A model generated the notes under the pieces. That model made no database searches. It had not been told where the DNA came from and saw nothing but the letters and a program-made list of their open reading frames with translations. Position numbers and translations under genes: made by a program. This document shows, piece by piece, positions 1 to 6,541 of a stretch of DNA of 64,000 nt. The DNA comes from Azophilus sp965221755 (GTDB lineage Bacteria > Pseudomonadota > Gammaproteobacteria > Pseudomonadales > Azotimanducaceae), in the NCBI GenBank assembly GCA_965221755.1, contig OZ244921.1, forward strand, positions 558,001 through 622,000. Reading direction: 5' to 3'. Each line of letters opens with the position of its first letter. Position 1 is the stretch's first letter.

Positions 1-160
1 AGACCGCGCCCGCGTTGGGCTGCGCCAATGAAGCATTTCCAAATCGAGCCACTACCGGATGACTTGCCGAGTTGCGTGGATGCCCTCGTGTGATATGATT
101 CGCCCTTCGTGAGCCCTGAACCGAGCGAGGATTCTTCCGCCATGTCCACCAACCCCCCCC
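1..160 (+). repeat. Long direct repeat, copy 1 (upstream region and start of a lasso precursor)
   Basis: This block recurs almost unchanged at 12529-12680 and 15988-16150. It carries a promoter-like pair and the first codons of a C-tract lasso precursor. The window begins inside the repeat, so its left edge is not visible here. The copies diverge sharply after the C-run, so the repeat looks like a mobile or recombining promoter-plus-leader cassette. Confidence 0.8.
72..99 (+). promoter_or_regulatory. Sigma-70-like promoter of the first lasso precursor
   Basis: TTGCGT (72-77) is followed after 16 bases by TATGAT (94-99), 43 bases before the ATG at 142. The same arrangement is repeated exactly at 16059-16086. 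A TATGAT or TATCAT hexamer lies 35-43 bases before the start codon of every C-tract precursor in the window, which supports a real minus-10 element. Promoter activity is inferred. Confidence 0.55.
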
Positions 161-329
161 CCCCCCAATAAAACCCGGGAGTTCGCGGTCCGGCAATTGT
201 AGCGGCGAATCCCGCAAACGCCCCTGGCACCCGCCGACCGTCAAAACGGTTGGCTTGGATGAGACATTCTCTGGCCCAAAGAGAAACTCCCTCAACTCGG
301 AATTCGTTGATTATGGGGTAGCCTCTTGA
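142..329 (+). CDS. Lasso peptide precursor with C14 tract, out of frame as printed (copy 1)
   Basis: ATG at 142 reads MSTN and then enters a run of 14 C (153-166). In this length the frame ends within two codons after the run. With 12 or 15 C the same start would read a 62-63 residue peptide containing the leader motif RPWHPPTVKTVGLDET and then a core beginning FSGPKRN and ending DYGVAS. The spacing W-x2-P-x-V ... T at W+13 matches the leader of the paeninodin-type lasso precursors. The C-terminal Ser is the residue that HPr-kinase-like lasso kinases modify. No start codon lies between the C-run and the leader, so expression must depend on tract length or slippage. The core has no acidic residue at positions 7-9 counted from the Ser after TF, so the ring donor is unclear. 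Confidence 0.7.
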
Positions 330-435
330 AGGCGGAGGGCGACCCCGGTCGCGCCCCTCGACCCGCAAGATTAGCCTCCGGTCAACGCAAAGCGGCGGGG
401 ACGCGCCCCGCGGCCTTGGCGGACGCCGGGGGCTT

Positions 436-711
436 TCAGAGGAGGGCGCGGCGCACCGCGTCGGGTTCCTTGCGGATGACCTCAAGCAGCGCCGCCGCTG
501 GCCCGCTGACGCTTCGGGTGCCCTGCTCCCACTTCCGGTAGCCGGAGAGACTCATTCCCACTAGCGGCGCCATCTGCGCCTGAGTAAGGTTGATCGCCTC
601 GCGAACCTCGCGCGGCGAGATGTCGGGATGGACAATAGCCGGCCCTTCGCCCTTGGCGTGCGCAAGCGCCTCGCGGAGGGACTGGACGAGATCATCGCCG
701 AACGTGCTCAT
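436..711 (-). CDS. Xre-family antitoxin (NadS/HigA type)
   Basis: A 91-residue DNA-binding protein. The helix-turn-helix lies at about residues 40-65 (INLTQAQMAPLVGMSLSGYRKWEQGTR by position, with the recognition helix near GMSLSGYRKWE). The start is placed at the ATG at 711 because it overlaps the toxin stop codon as ATGA, the usual coupling in such pairs; a longer upstream reading of the frame has no family resemblance. It should bind the RelE-like toxin encoded just before it and repress the operon. The toxin-first order is typical of HigBA/NadS-like modules. Confidence 0.85.
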   Translation of the reverse strand: MSTFGDDLVQSLREALAHAKGEGPAIVHPDISPREVREAINLTQAQMAPLVGMSLSGYRKWEQGTRSVSGPAAALLEVIRKEPDAVRRALL

Positions 712-1067
712 GATTGGTTGCTCCTTATAGCGGCCTTGATGCTGGCGGCGAGATTCGCCACGGTACGACGCTCTTCCGGAGCAAGGTCCGTCCGGGCGGA
801 TTTCGCATAGACGAGCAGCGCGTACAGCGGGCTGTCCTGATCGAGGTGGTAGTAGATGACGCGGCTCCCGCCGCGCCTGCCTCTGCCACCGGCCCGGAAG
901 CGAAGCTTGCGAACGCCGCCGGTTCCGGGAATGACATCCCCGGCAAGGGGATTCGCAGCGAGGAAGCCGATGAGTTCCCGCTTCTCGTCCACAGTGAATA
1001 TCTTGCTGGCTTGGCGCGAGAATGTCGGCGTCTCCGCTATCGTCTGCATGGAGGCAACATAACCCAT
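708..1067 (-). CDS. RelE/HigB-family toxin
   Basis: A toxin of about 113-119 residues with the RelE fold signature. It has an N-terminal FSRQASKIFTVDEKRELIGF helix, a GxGGVRKLRF strand followed by RGRRGGSRVIYYH, and a C-terminal YAKSARTDLAPEE segment. Family members are ribosome-dependent mRNA interferases. Translation may begin at MGYVAS (1067) or more likely at MQTIAETPTF (1049). It overlaps the downstream antitoxin by four bases. The pair lies between relics of lasso genes and looks like a passenger that stabilises the region. Confidence 0.85.
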   Translation of the reverse strand: MGYVASMQTIAETPTFSRQASKIFTVDEKRELIGFLAANPLAGDVIPGTGGVRKLRFRAGGRGRRGGSRVIYYHLDQDSPLYALLVYAKSARTDLAPEERRTVANLAASIKAAIRSNQS

Positions 1068-1095
1068 TGGGGGAGTTTAGGCAAGGGCATCGGCC

Positions 1096-1362
1096 ATGAC
1101 CGAGATGCCCGTGCATCTGTTCCATCGGGGTTCCGAGACGGTGGAACGCAGTACCGGTCGGCAACGATGCACGGAGGACATGCAATGCTTCGGCGTACGT
1201 CGGAGCGCGGCCCCTGACCGTGCGCTCGAGTTCCACGCCTGGGCGGGGACCACCAAGGGACAGATCGTCGGCGGCGGAGCCGAGATCGGGACGTATGCGC
1301 AGTTCATCGCATGCGAGGTCGCCATTTTCGACCCCGCAGACGGACCAGTGCAATTCGTATGA
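1096..1362 (+). pseudogene. Relic of lasso protease B2 (transglutaminase-like)
   Basis: The plus-strand reading contains FGVRRSAAPDRALEFHAW followed by a GQIVGGGAEIGTYAQF-like end. This is the C-terminal signature of lasso B2 proteases, including the catalytic FHAW histidine; the intact homologue at 62009-62524 has FGVRRNDAPERTLDFHAW. The part that should carry the catalytic Cys (KCLPQA in the intact copy) and the following helix is missing or scrambled, so this is an internally deleted, non-functional copy. Confidence 0.6.
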
Positions 1363-1446
1363 CCCGGCGAGCCGCAGCCGGTAGGCACCCGCGCTGGAGC
1401 GACTCTCACTCAGGCCGGAGTTGAAGCAACCAGCAGCGAAGGGCGC

Positions 1447-1570
1447 GGACGACCCCGTCCGGCGTTGTCCCGACATCACGCTGGCCAAGAAGAAGCTGGG
1501 CTGGGAGCCGTCCATCGCGCTTGGCGAGGGCCTGAAGAAAACCATCGCCTATTTCGACAACATGATCTGA
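1447..1570 (+). pseudogene. 3' fragment of UDP-glucuronate decarboxylase gene
   Basis: The last 40 or so codons of the gene at 14387-15328 are repeated here, reading CPDITLAKKKLGWEPSIALG to the natural stop IAYFDNMI. The non-coding bases after the stop are shared too. It is a duplicated gene end attached to the upstream region of precursor copy 2, exactly as the full gene is attached to precursor copy 6. Confidence 0.85.
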
Positions 1571-1649
1571 TATCTGGCCGTTGACTGGCGACCAAATGCG
1601 GCGGAACGAAGAACGGAGCCTTGCTCCAACGTGCGGCAGACGCTGGTTT

Positions 1650-1815
1650 TGATGCTGCGCGCCAAGCCATTGGCGGGCACTGGCTTGGTTCCGCCATCTT
1701 TGCGGGTTCAGACATATCCGGGCTGTGCTATCATGGGAACCGGTGTTGTTCCACCTTCTCAAATGAGGCTGACCGATGAAATACCAGCACAACGCGAGCG
1801 ACGACAGCTTGACTA
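1650..1815 (+). repeat. Direct repeat upstream of precursor copy 2 (second copy at 15446-15611)
   Basis: These bases match 15446-15611 with only a few differences and a constant offset of 13,796. They include the TATCAT hexamer (1729-1734) and the first 13 codons of the precursor, and the match ends at the C-run. The two precursors that follow have different leader starts and cores, so the repeat marks a shared upstream cassette with swapped downstream peptide. Confidence 0.85.
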
Positions 1816-1974
1816 CCCCCCCCCCCCCCCAATTCGGGCAACTCCGCCGACAACCGCAGCGGCGAATCCCGCAAACGCCCCTGGTGCCCGCCGACCGTCA
1901 AAACGGTTGCACTGGACCAGACATTCTCTGGTCCAAACAGAAGCCCAAATACTGAGAATGAAACCATGACTTGA
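1776..1974 (+). CDS. Lasso peptide precursor with C15 tract, out of frame as printed (copy 2)
   Basis: ATG at 1776 reads MKYQHNASDDSLTT and then runs into 15 C (1816-1830). With 14 or 17 C the frame continues through NSGNSADNRSGESRKRPW and CPPTVKTVALDQT into a core starting FSGPNRSPN and ending ENETMT (stop at 1972). As printed it is shifted by one base. The leader keeps the W-x2-P-x-V ... T spacing, and the core ends in Thr, another phosphorylatable residue. The PqqD-like gene follows 39 bases downstream and could be co-transcribed. The core has its first Glu at position 10 from the presumed Ser1, outside the usual 7-9 ring size. Confidence 0.7.
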
Positions 1975-2013
1975 TTTCCTATGTCCTTGTCTTGAAGTTG
2001 GAGGGCGGCGGCG

Positions 2014-2304
2014 ATGAGCCTTTCGGCGGACGCGGTGCTGCGCCGCAACCCGGCGATGGTCTTCACGGAGCTGGACGACTCGCTGGTCATGATGAACCCG
2101 GAACGGGGGAGCTACCACGAGCTGGACCCGATCGCCGCCCGGATCTGGGCGCTGCTGGAGTCGGACCGCTCCGTGGCCGACCTGCGCGATGCCCTGCTGC
2201 TTGAATACGACGACGTGGCCCCGGAGCAATGCGAACGCGATCTGCTTGCCTTCCTGGATCAGGCGCTGGCCCTCCGCCTGGTCGAGTCCGACGGGAAGCA
2301 GTAG
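2014..2304 (+). CDS. PqqD-like RiPP recognition element (lasso B1)
   Basis: A 96-residue stand-alone leader-binding protein. PqqD-family hallmarks are the FTELDDSLVMMNPERGSYHELD strand-rich start (about residues 17-38), IAARIWALLE at 39-48 and a helical VADLRDALLLEYD half. In lasso pathways this protein holds the leader peptide and delivers it to the B2 protease and the cyclase. It follows precursor copy 2 directly. A second homologue is at 62837-63130 with the same start, VVFTELDGEVVMLD. No B2 gene stands next to it, so it must work with the B2 at 62009 or another copy outside the window. Confidence 0.88.
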   Translation: MSLSADAVLRRNPAMVFTELDDSLVMMNPERGSYHELDPIAARIWALLESDRSVADLRDALLLEYDDVAPEQCERDLLAFLDQALALRLVESDGKQ

Positions 2305-2597
2305 GGCGCGCGGCGACCCGCCCGGCCTCGTCGAGATAGCCCCGCCGCTCCAAGCGCGGCTAAGAGTCCAGCAGCCACGCTAGCAGCGCTGGCGGAACGG
2401 CAGCCACCTCGTTGCTCAAATCCAACTCCGAGCGTGTGGCCACAACGCCGCGCCATGCGGTTGGTGGCGGCGAGCATCTGTTGCACTTCCCCGCGTTTCA
2501 TGCCAAGCAAAAATATGCATTATTTCCAGTGAAATCTCAAAAAACTATACTTTTCGTGGAGAGAGGATCACTTGCCCAGCCACGTGATGCGCAGCGA
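2305..2597. other. Non-coding stretch with a small sulfotransferase scrap
   Basis: No intact gene is visible. Near 2315-2353 the minus strand reads RRGYLDEAG, like the ARLGYLDEAERF end of the sulfotransferase at 2598, so it is probably another copied gene end. The rest, including an AT-richer patch at 2510-2560, is unassigned. Confidence 0.4.
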
Positions 2598-3473
2598 TCA
2601 GCCGAGAAACCGCTCGGCTTCGTCGAGATAGCCGAGCCGCGCCATGACCGCGCCATGGGCGTCCACCATTCGGCGCACTTGGCTCCGTGTCAGCAATCCG
2701 CGCCAACCGCCCGACCGCCCCTCCCTGAAGAAGCTGTGCGAGCCGCCTTGCGCCCTTTCGGCAAACCCGCCGCGCTTCTCCTGTTCGCTCAGCCGCCCGA
2801 ACGCGGAGTTCCGCACCGCCCGGCCAATGCGCTTCGGGCATGGCGGCGGGCAGGCGAAGCGCACCACCCGCTCGAACACCGCCGCCGTGTCCGCCAGCAG
2901 CTCCTCGTAGCGGACCAGCAGCAGGGGCATCGCCGTCTGGTCCAGCCAGCTCGACACATGGCCGCTCCAGTCGCCCAGGCACTGCATCAGGACAGAGTGC
3001 CCCCGGCGCTGCGGCCTTCCAGACCGCAGGTCAAGCGTCGCATCCCGGTCGGCCATATGGTCGATCACAGCGTCGATTCCACTCCGGAGGCGGTGCGCGT
3101 AAGACACCGCCACATCAAGGGGGGAGCGGACCAGATAGACCGCGCCGGCGGCGGCACCTTCGGGGAACAACAGATCGCCGCCCGGCAGCCGCAGCTGGAG
3201 CTCGTGGGTCTTGACGAAGACGGGCGCGTCAGCATCCGCTTCCGCCGCCCGCAACGCGAAGTAGCGGGAGCGGCAGCTCAGAAACTCGGCATCGGTCATG
3301 ATCGACGAGGAGAGCCCGGTCAATTCGTCAAAGCGCCAACGCGAGTAAACATCAAAGCCGACCAGCGCATTGATCGAAGCCGGTTCGGCGCTGCCGCTGA
3401 GATAGTTGGTCAGCAAGGCGCGCATCCAAGTGTTGCCGGACTTGGGGTAGGAAGCGAGCAGGATCAGGGGCAT
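2598..3473 (-). CDS. Sulfotransferase (PAPS-dependent), lasso-associated
   Basis: A 291-residue protein with the PAPS-binding loop right at its N-terminus (MPLILLASYPKSGNTWMRAL; the 5'-phosphosulfate loop PKSGNTW at residues 9-15). The 3'-phosphate motif YLVRSPLDVAVSYAHR lies at about residues 113-128, with VRYEELLAD beyond it. These are the hallmarks of the Sulfotransfer_1 family. It is closely related to the protein at 16615-17484, where the gene sits behind a kinase gene. Divergent position from precursor copy 3 suggests it sulfates a lasso product or a surface glycan; the substrate is not shown by the sequence. Confidence 0.85.
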   Translation of the reverse strand: MPLILLASYPKSGNTWMRALLTNYLSGSAEPASINALVGFDVYSRWRFDELTGLSSSIMTDAEFLSCRSRYFALRAAEADADAPVFVKTHELQLRLPGGDLLFPEGAAAGAVYLVRSPLDVAVSYAHRLRSGIDAVIDHMADRDATLDLRSGRPQRRGHSVLMQCLGDWSGHVSSWLDQTAMPLLLVRYEELLADTAAVFERVVRFACPPPCPKRIGRAVRNSAFGRLSEQEKRGGFAERAQGGSHSFFREGRSGGWRGLLTRSQVRRMVDAHGAVMARLGYLDEAERFLG

Positions 3474-3693
3474 CGTCGGCGAGGCATCAAATTGGCTTCA
3501 GCGGCCCTTGGCCCCATCTCACCCGTGGTTTTCATATCGACCAGCGCCATGACCGGCAATGTAGCATGAAGCCGATGCCTGAAAATCTGCGCCGGTCGTT
3601 TCGCTCGCCGCGCACTGAGATCGGATGATTCGCGCGGATGCCCCTTCATATAGTATCATTCAGACTTCCTGAACCAAGAAATGAGGAACCCTC

Positions 3694-3871
3694 ATGCCAA
3701 ATACCCCCCCCCCAGAATTCGGGCAACTCCGCCGACAACCGTAGCGGCGAACCCCGCAAACGCTCCTGGCGCCCGCCGACCGTCAAAACGGTCAACCTAG
3801 GGGAGACCCGATCTGGTGCGAATCCGAGCGACTTAACTGAACATGGTAAATACTTTTTACGGGATTCCTGA
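3694..3871 (+). CDS. Lasso peptide precursor with C10 tract, out of frame as printed (copy 3)
   Basis: ATG at 3694 reads MPNT and then ten C (3704-3713). Nine or twelve C would join it to QNSGNSADNRSGEPRKRSW, the leader RPPTVKTVNLGET, and a core RSGANPSDLTEHGKYFLRDS. Here an Asp sits at position 7 from Ser1, compatible with a seven-residue lasso ring, and the last residue is Ser. A TATCAT hexamer (3654-3659) lies 35 bases upstream of the ATG. An ATG at 3638 happens to be in frame with the leader but lies upstream of that hexamer, so it is a poor start. The kinase gene at 3964 follows in the same direction. Confidence 0.75.
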
Positions 3872-3963
3872 TTGGCTTGGTGTCCTGTTCGGGCTCCATC
3901 ACGTCGGACCATGGGGAGACTGGCACCATCAGGTGCCAGCTACTTTCAACAGCATGACAGGGC

Positions 3964-4941
3964 ATGAACACCGTCCTTGAGGAAAAGTCCGGTGAGCGCA
4001 CCGGAGCCGTTGCCGCAAACACCGCCTACGGGCTGATCTTCCATTCCGAAATCGCCGTTCCGTTGCACCCGGCCCCTTTCGGCGCGGAGGCGGACGTCAT
4101 CATCCGCCGAGGCACCGCGCCGCGTCGGCTTGATGGCCCGGCAACCGGCACCGGGCGATGGTGGGAGGCCGCTCCCGGTGCCTTTCTGCTGACCGTTGAG
4201 GGTGTCGCGCGCTACTTCGTGCGGGCGGGGAACGAGATCGTTATCGATTCCTCGGGCGACGAACGGGACGCGCGGGTCTTTCTGCTCGGCTCGGCGCTTG
4301 CGGCCTGCCTGCAACAGCGCGGCATCTTCACGCTGCATGCCAGCGCCGTCGAAACCGCGCATGGCGCGGTGCTGTTCCTGGGGGAACCCGGCGTCGGCAA
4401 ATCAACGCTCGCCGCCGCCTTGGTTGACCGCGGCTTGCGGCTGATGGCCGACGACGTGACCGGCATCCTGGTCCGCGAAGGACGCCCGGTCGCGCTGCCG
4501 GCCTTCCCGTCGCTGCGGCTATGGGCTGATGTCATGAAAAAGCTCGGGCGGCAAACGACCGGGAGCCGGAAAGTGCGCGAAGGCATTGAGAAATACGATG
4601 TGGCCGTTGAAGGATTTCGCGGCTCGCCGCTCCCGGTGCGGGCGATGTTCCTGCTGGGCTTGCGCAATAACGAAGACCTCCGGCTCCAAGCCGTGCCCCG
4701 CGCGACGGCCGTTGATGCACTGCTGTTCAATACCTACCGAAAGCGCATCGCACTCGCGATGGGATGCCTGCCGGAGGCGTTCCGCGCGGCCACCGTGCTA
4801 GCCCGCCACGCACCGCTCTTCGAATTGCTCAGGCCGGACAATCAGCAGCATCCGGCATTGTGGGCCGATATGGTCGAACGGCATCTGGAGACGCTCGCGG
4901 CGCCTGGCGGACAGCAGCCTGAATGGGTTAGCGGAGGGTAG
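3964..4941 (+). CDS. HPr-kinase-like serine kinase of lasso clusters
   Basis: A 325-residue protein. The C-terminal half is HprK-like: LHASAV at 124-129, Walker A GEPGVGKST at 140-148, and the MADD pair at 161-164 expected to act in catalysis. The N-terminal 120 residues resemble those of lasso-associated kinases rather than true HPr kinase. Relatives such as the paeninodin kinase phosphorylate the C-terminal Ser of the precursor, and most precursors here end in Ser or Thr. It lies 92 bases after precursor copy 3. A GT8-like gene once followed (relic at 4944). The same N-terminal layout recurs in the copies at 17475 and 63719. Confidence 0.85.
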   Translation: MNTVLEEKSGERTGAVAANTAYGLIFHSEIAVPLHPAPFGAEADVIIRRGTAPRRLDGPATGTGRWWEAAPGAFLLTVEGVARYFVRAGNEIVIDSSGDERDARVFLLGSALAACLQQRGIFTLHASAVETAHGAVLFLGEPGVGKSTLAAALVDRGLRLMADDVTGILVREGRPVALPAFPSLRLWADVMKKLGRQTTGSRKVREGIEKYDVAVEGFRGSPLPVRAMFLLGLRNNEDLRLQAVPRATAVDALLFNTYRKRIALAMGCLPEAFRAATVLARHAPLFELLRPDNQQHPALWADMVERHLETLAAPGGQQPEWVSGG

Positions 4942-4943
4942 AT

Positions 4944-5066
4944 TTGATCCAAAATGAGAATGGCCGGGATGTTTGCCTCGTGCCGGCGACCAACCAGGAA
5001 TTCCTGCCCGGGGCCATGGTCGCGGCCCATTCGTTCCTATCGCATCACCCCGGCTTCGGCGGCGGG
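4944..5066 (+). pseudogene. N-terminal fragment of GT8-like glycosyltransferase
   Basis: TTG at 4944, two bases after the kinase stop, opens a frame reading RDVCLVPATNQEFLPGAMV and AAHSFLSHHPGFGGG. This matches the first 45 residues of the complete gene at 8409 (ADVCIALAATEKFLPGAIVA). It then breaks into sulfotransferase-derived sequence on the other strand. The order kinase then GT8 implies an ancestral operon kinase - cyclase - GT8 - sulfotransferase that has been cut up. Confidence 0.75.
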
Positions 5067-5247
5067 CAAAGCGAATCCAGCCGATCAGCACAGTTGGCGA
5101 GGAAGCGCTCGGCCTCCTCCAAGTAGCCCAGCCGCGCCATGGCCGCGCCCCGAGCGTCCGCCATCCGGCGCGCCTAGCCCCATGCCGGCAAGGCGCGCAT
5201 CCAAGTGCTGCCGGACTTGCGGCGGGAGGCCAGCCAGATCAGGGGCA
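5066..5247 (-). pseudogene. Sulfotransferase relic with both ends but no middle (copy a)
   Basis: The minus strand starts MPLIWLASRRKSGSTWMRAL and within a few residues continues with AMARLGYLEEAERFLANC, the C-terminus of the family. More than 200 residues between the two ends are gone, and the PAPS loop PKSGNTW has decayed to RKSGSTW. It forms part of a unit that is repeated at 5712-6086. Confidence 0.8.
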
Positions 5248-5440
5248 TCGCCGGCAGGTCCGGAAGCGGATGCAAACTGCGAGTCGGATGAGCTATGATA
5301 GCTTCCTCCGAGCAAAACCGGGATCATTCAGCCATGTCAAAATCAATCACCCCCCCCCCCCCCCCCCCCAGAATTCAGACAATTCCGCTGGCAACCCCGG
5401 CGGCGAACCCCGCAAACGCTCCTGGCGCCCGCCGACCGTC
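5066..5440 (+). repeat. Tandem repeat unit 1: sulfotransferase relic plus C-tract precursor (unit 2 at 5712-6086)
   Basis: The unit consists of the shrunken sulfotransferase, the upstream TATGAT hexamer, the first precursor codons, the C-run and the constant leader region. Unit 2 lies 646 bases further on. The units differ by small indels and by C-run length (20 against 16), and the peptide cores after the leader are unrelated. It is direct evidence that precursor cassettes were duplicated and then diversified in the core. Confidence 0.85.
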
Positions 5441-5533
5441 AAAACGATTGAACTGACTGAGACGCGAAGCACCCCCTCGGCTGGTATCATAAATGAGGAA
5501 AGCCCATCATATTCGTTTTTTCTGAGGAGCTAG
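5334..5533 (+). CDS. Lasso peptide precursor with C20 tract, out of frame as printed (copy 4)
   Basis: ATG at 5334 reads MSKSIT and then enters a 20-base C-run (5350-5369), the longest among the precursors. Eighteen or twenty-one C would give QNSDNSAGNPGGEPRKRSW, the leader RPPTVKTIELTET and a core RSTPSAGIINEESPSYSF ending in FLRS. TATGAT (5294-5299) lies 35 bases before the ATG. The terminal Ser fits the kinase substrate. The first acidic residue is at position 10 from Ser1. No strong ribosome-binding site is visible. Confidence 0.7.
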
Positions 5534-5654
5534 GAACTTGCGCCGCAGAGGCTTTTGGTAGGCCGCCCCGCCAAGGGCGGCGCGCGAGATGCTCGCGGCG
5601 CAGGTCTTGTGTGCTGCGATTTTTCTTTGCCCATTATTACAAGTAAGGCAAGTG

Positions 5655-5706
5655 GCACGAGGCGTGGCTGGCCTGCCTTGGCGCCGCGCATCTTCGGCAG
5701 GGTTTG
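5655..5706 (+). pseudogene. C-terminal scrap of GT8-like gene
   Basis: The bases reading GTGGCACGAGGCGTGGCTGG and on to CCTTGGC match the 3' part of the glycosyltransferase at 8409-9404 (around 9275-9340, protein WHEAWLACL) with an internal loss. It sits between precursor copy 4 and the second sulfotransferase relic, so this tandem unit may descend from a precursor - GT8 - sulfotransferase block. Confidence 0.55.
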
Positions 5707-5711
5707 CGCGG

Positions 5712-5894
5712 CGGGCAAAGCGAATCCAGCCGATCAGCACAGTTGGCGAGGAAGCGCTCGGCCTCCAAGTAGCCCAGCCGCGCCATGGCCGCGCCCCGAG
5801 CATCCGTCATCCGGCGCGTCTGGCCCCATGCCGGCAAGCCGCGCATCCAAGGGTTGCCGGACTTGCGGCGGGAGGCCAGCCAGATCAGGGGCAT
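5712..5894 (-). pseudogene. Sulfotransferase relic with both ends but no middle (copy b)
   Basis: Second copy of the shrunken sulfotransferase. It reads MPLIWLASRRKSGNPWMRGL joined to AMARLGYLEAERFLANC. The join keeps an open frame, so a mini-protein could still be made, but the PAPS loop is altered (RKSGNPW) and the 3'-phosphate motif is absent, so it cannot be an active sulfotransferase. Confidence 0.8.
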
Positions 5895-5979
5895 CGCCGG
5901 CAGGTCCGGAAGCGGATGCAAACTGCGAGTCGGATGAGTTATGATAGCTGCCTGCGAGCAAAACAGGGATCATTCAGCC

Positions 5980-6179
5980 ATGTCGAAGATCAATCACCCC
6001 CCCCCCCCCCCCAGAATTCAGACAATTCCGCTGGCAACCCCGGCGGCGAACCCCGCAAACGCCCCTGGCACCCGCCGACAGTCAGGACGGTCGATCTCGG
6101 CCAGACACGAGCTGGCACCGGCAGTTTTCGAGATTTCCCTGAAACCCCACAATATGAACCAGGGCCTGTAATAAGCTAG
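5980..6179 (+). CDS. Lasso peptide precursor with C16 tract, out of frame as printed (copy 5)
   Basis: ATG at 5980 reads MSKINH, whose last C begins a 16-base C-run (5997-6012). With 14 or 17 C it continues QNSDNSAGNPGGEPRKRPW, leader HPPTVRTVDLGQT, and core RAGTGSFRDFPETPQYEPG ending PVIS. This is the most convincing lasso core: Ala1 after the R, Asp at position 8 for the isopeptide ring, a 14-residue tail and a C-terminal Ser. TATGAT (5940-5945) lies 35 bases upstream. The cyclase gene at 6542 is the next intact gene. Confidence 0.78.
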
Positions 6180-6429
6180 GACCCTGCGCCGCAGGAGGCC
6201 CGGGGCACTTTCAAGTGGGATTCGAAGATCATAATGACAGATGTAACGCTTCATAGGTGGGATATGCTGGGTCTTTCAGGCCGTAACAGCTGACTCGATC
6301 TTCGGCAAACTCAAGCGTTTGTCTGCGTGTATTTGAGGGACGGGACACTAGCCCTGTTGCGGACAAATGGAAGTGTCCGATTTCAGAGCGTATGAAGCGC
6401 TTGGCTGAGGGTTGCCCCTGAAGATGGTT
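6180..6429. other. Intergenic stretch without a recognised gene
   Basis: No conserved frame is seen on either strand. Mixed composition and short stop-rich frames suggest decayed or non-coding DNA between precursor copy 5 and the kinase relic. Confidence 0.4.
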
Positions 6430-6541
6430 GCCCGCCCGCCACGGGCCACTCTTCAAAGTGCTCAAACCAGACGACCAGCAGCATCCGGCATCCTTGGCCG
6501 ATGCAATCGAACGGTGCTTGGAAACGCTCCCGGAAGACTGA
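6430..6541 (+). pseudogene. C-terminal fragment of HPr-kinase-like gene
   Basis: The frame reads ARHGPLFKVLKPDDQQHPAS and LADAIERCLETLPED to a TGA at 6539-6541, matching the C-terminus of the kinase at 3964 (LFELLRPDNQQHPALWADM). The stop is followed immediately by the ATG of the cyclase. This shows that kinase and cyclase genes were once directly coupled. Confidence 0.8.

Noticed and set aside
3638..3871. In-frame longer start for precursor copy 3
   Set aside because: The ATG at 3638 lies upstream of the probable minus-10 (3654-3659) and its first 18 codons have no similarity to the other precursors.
5334..6180. C-runs explained as simple low-complexity repeats in non-coding DNA
   Set aside because: The position of the run relative to the start and the conserved leader is the same in every copy, and the leader frame is open to a stop after a C-terminal Ser.
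142..6180. CRISPR-like interpretation of the repeated GGCGAATCCCGCAAACGCCC segment
   Set aside because: Spacing is hundreds to thousands of bases, and the repeat encodes the leader peptide; no short regular spacers exist.
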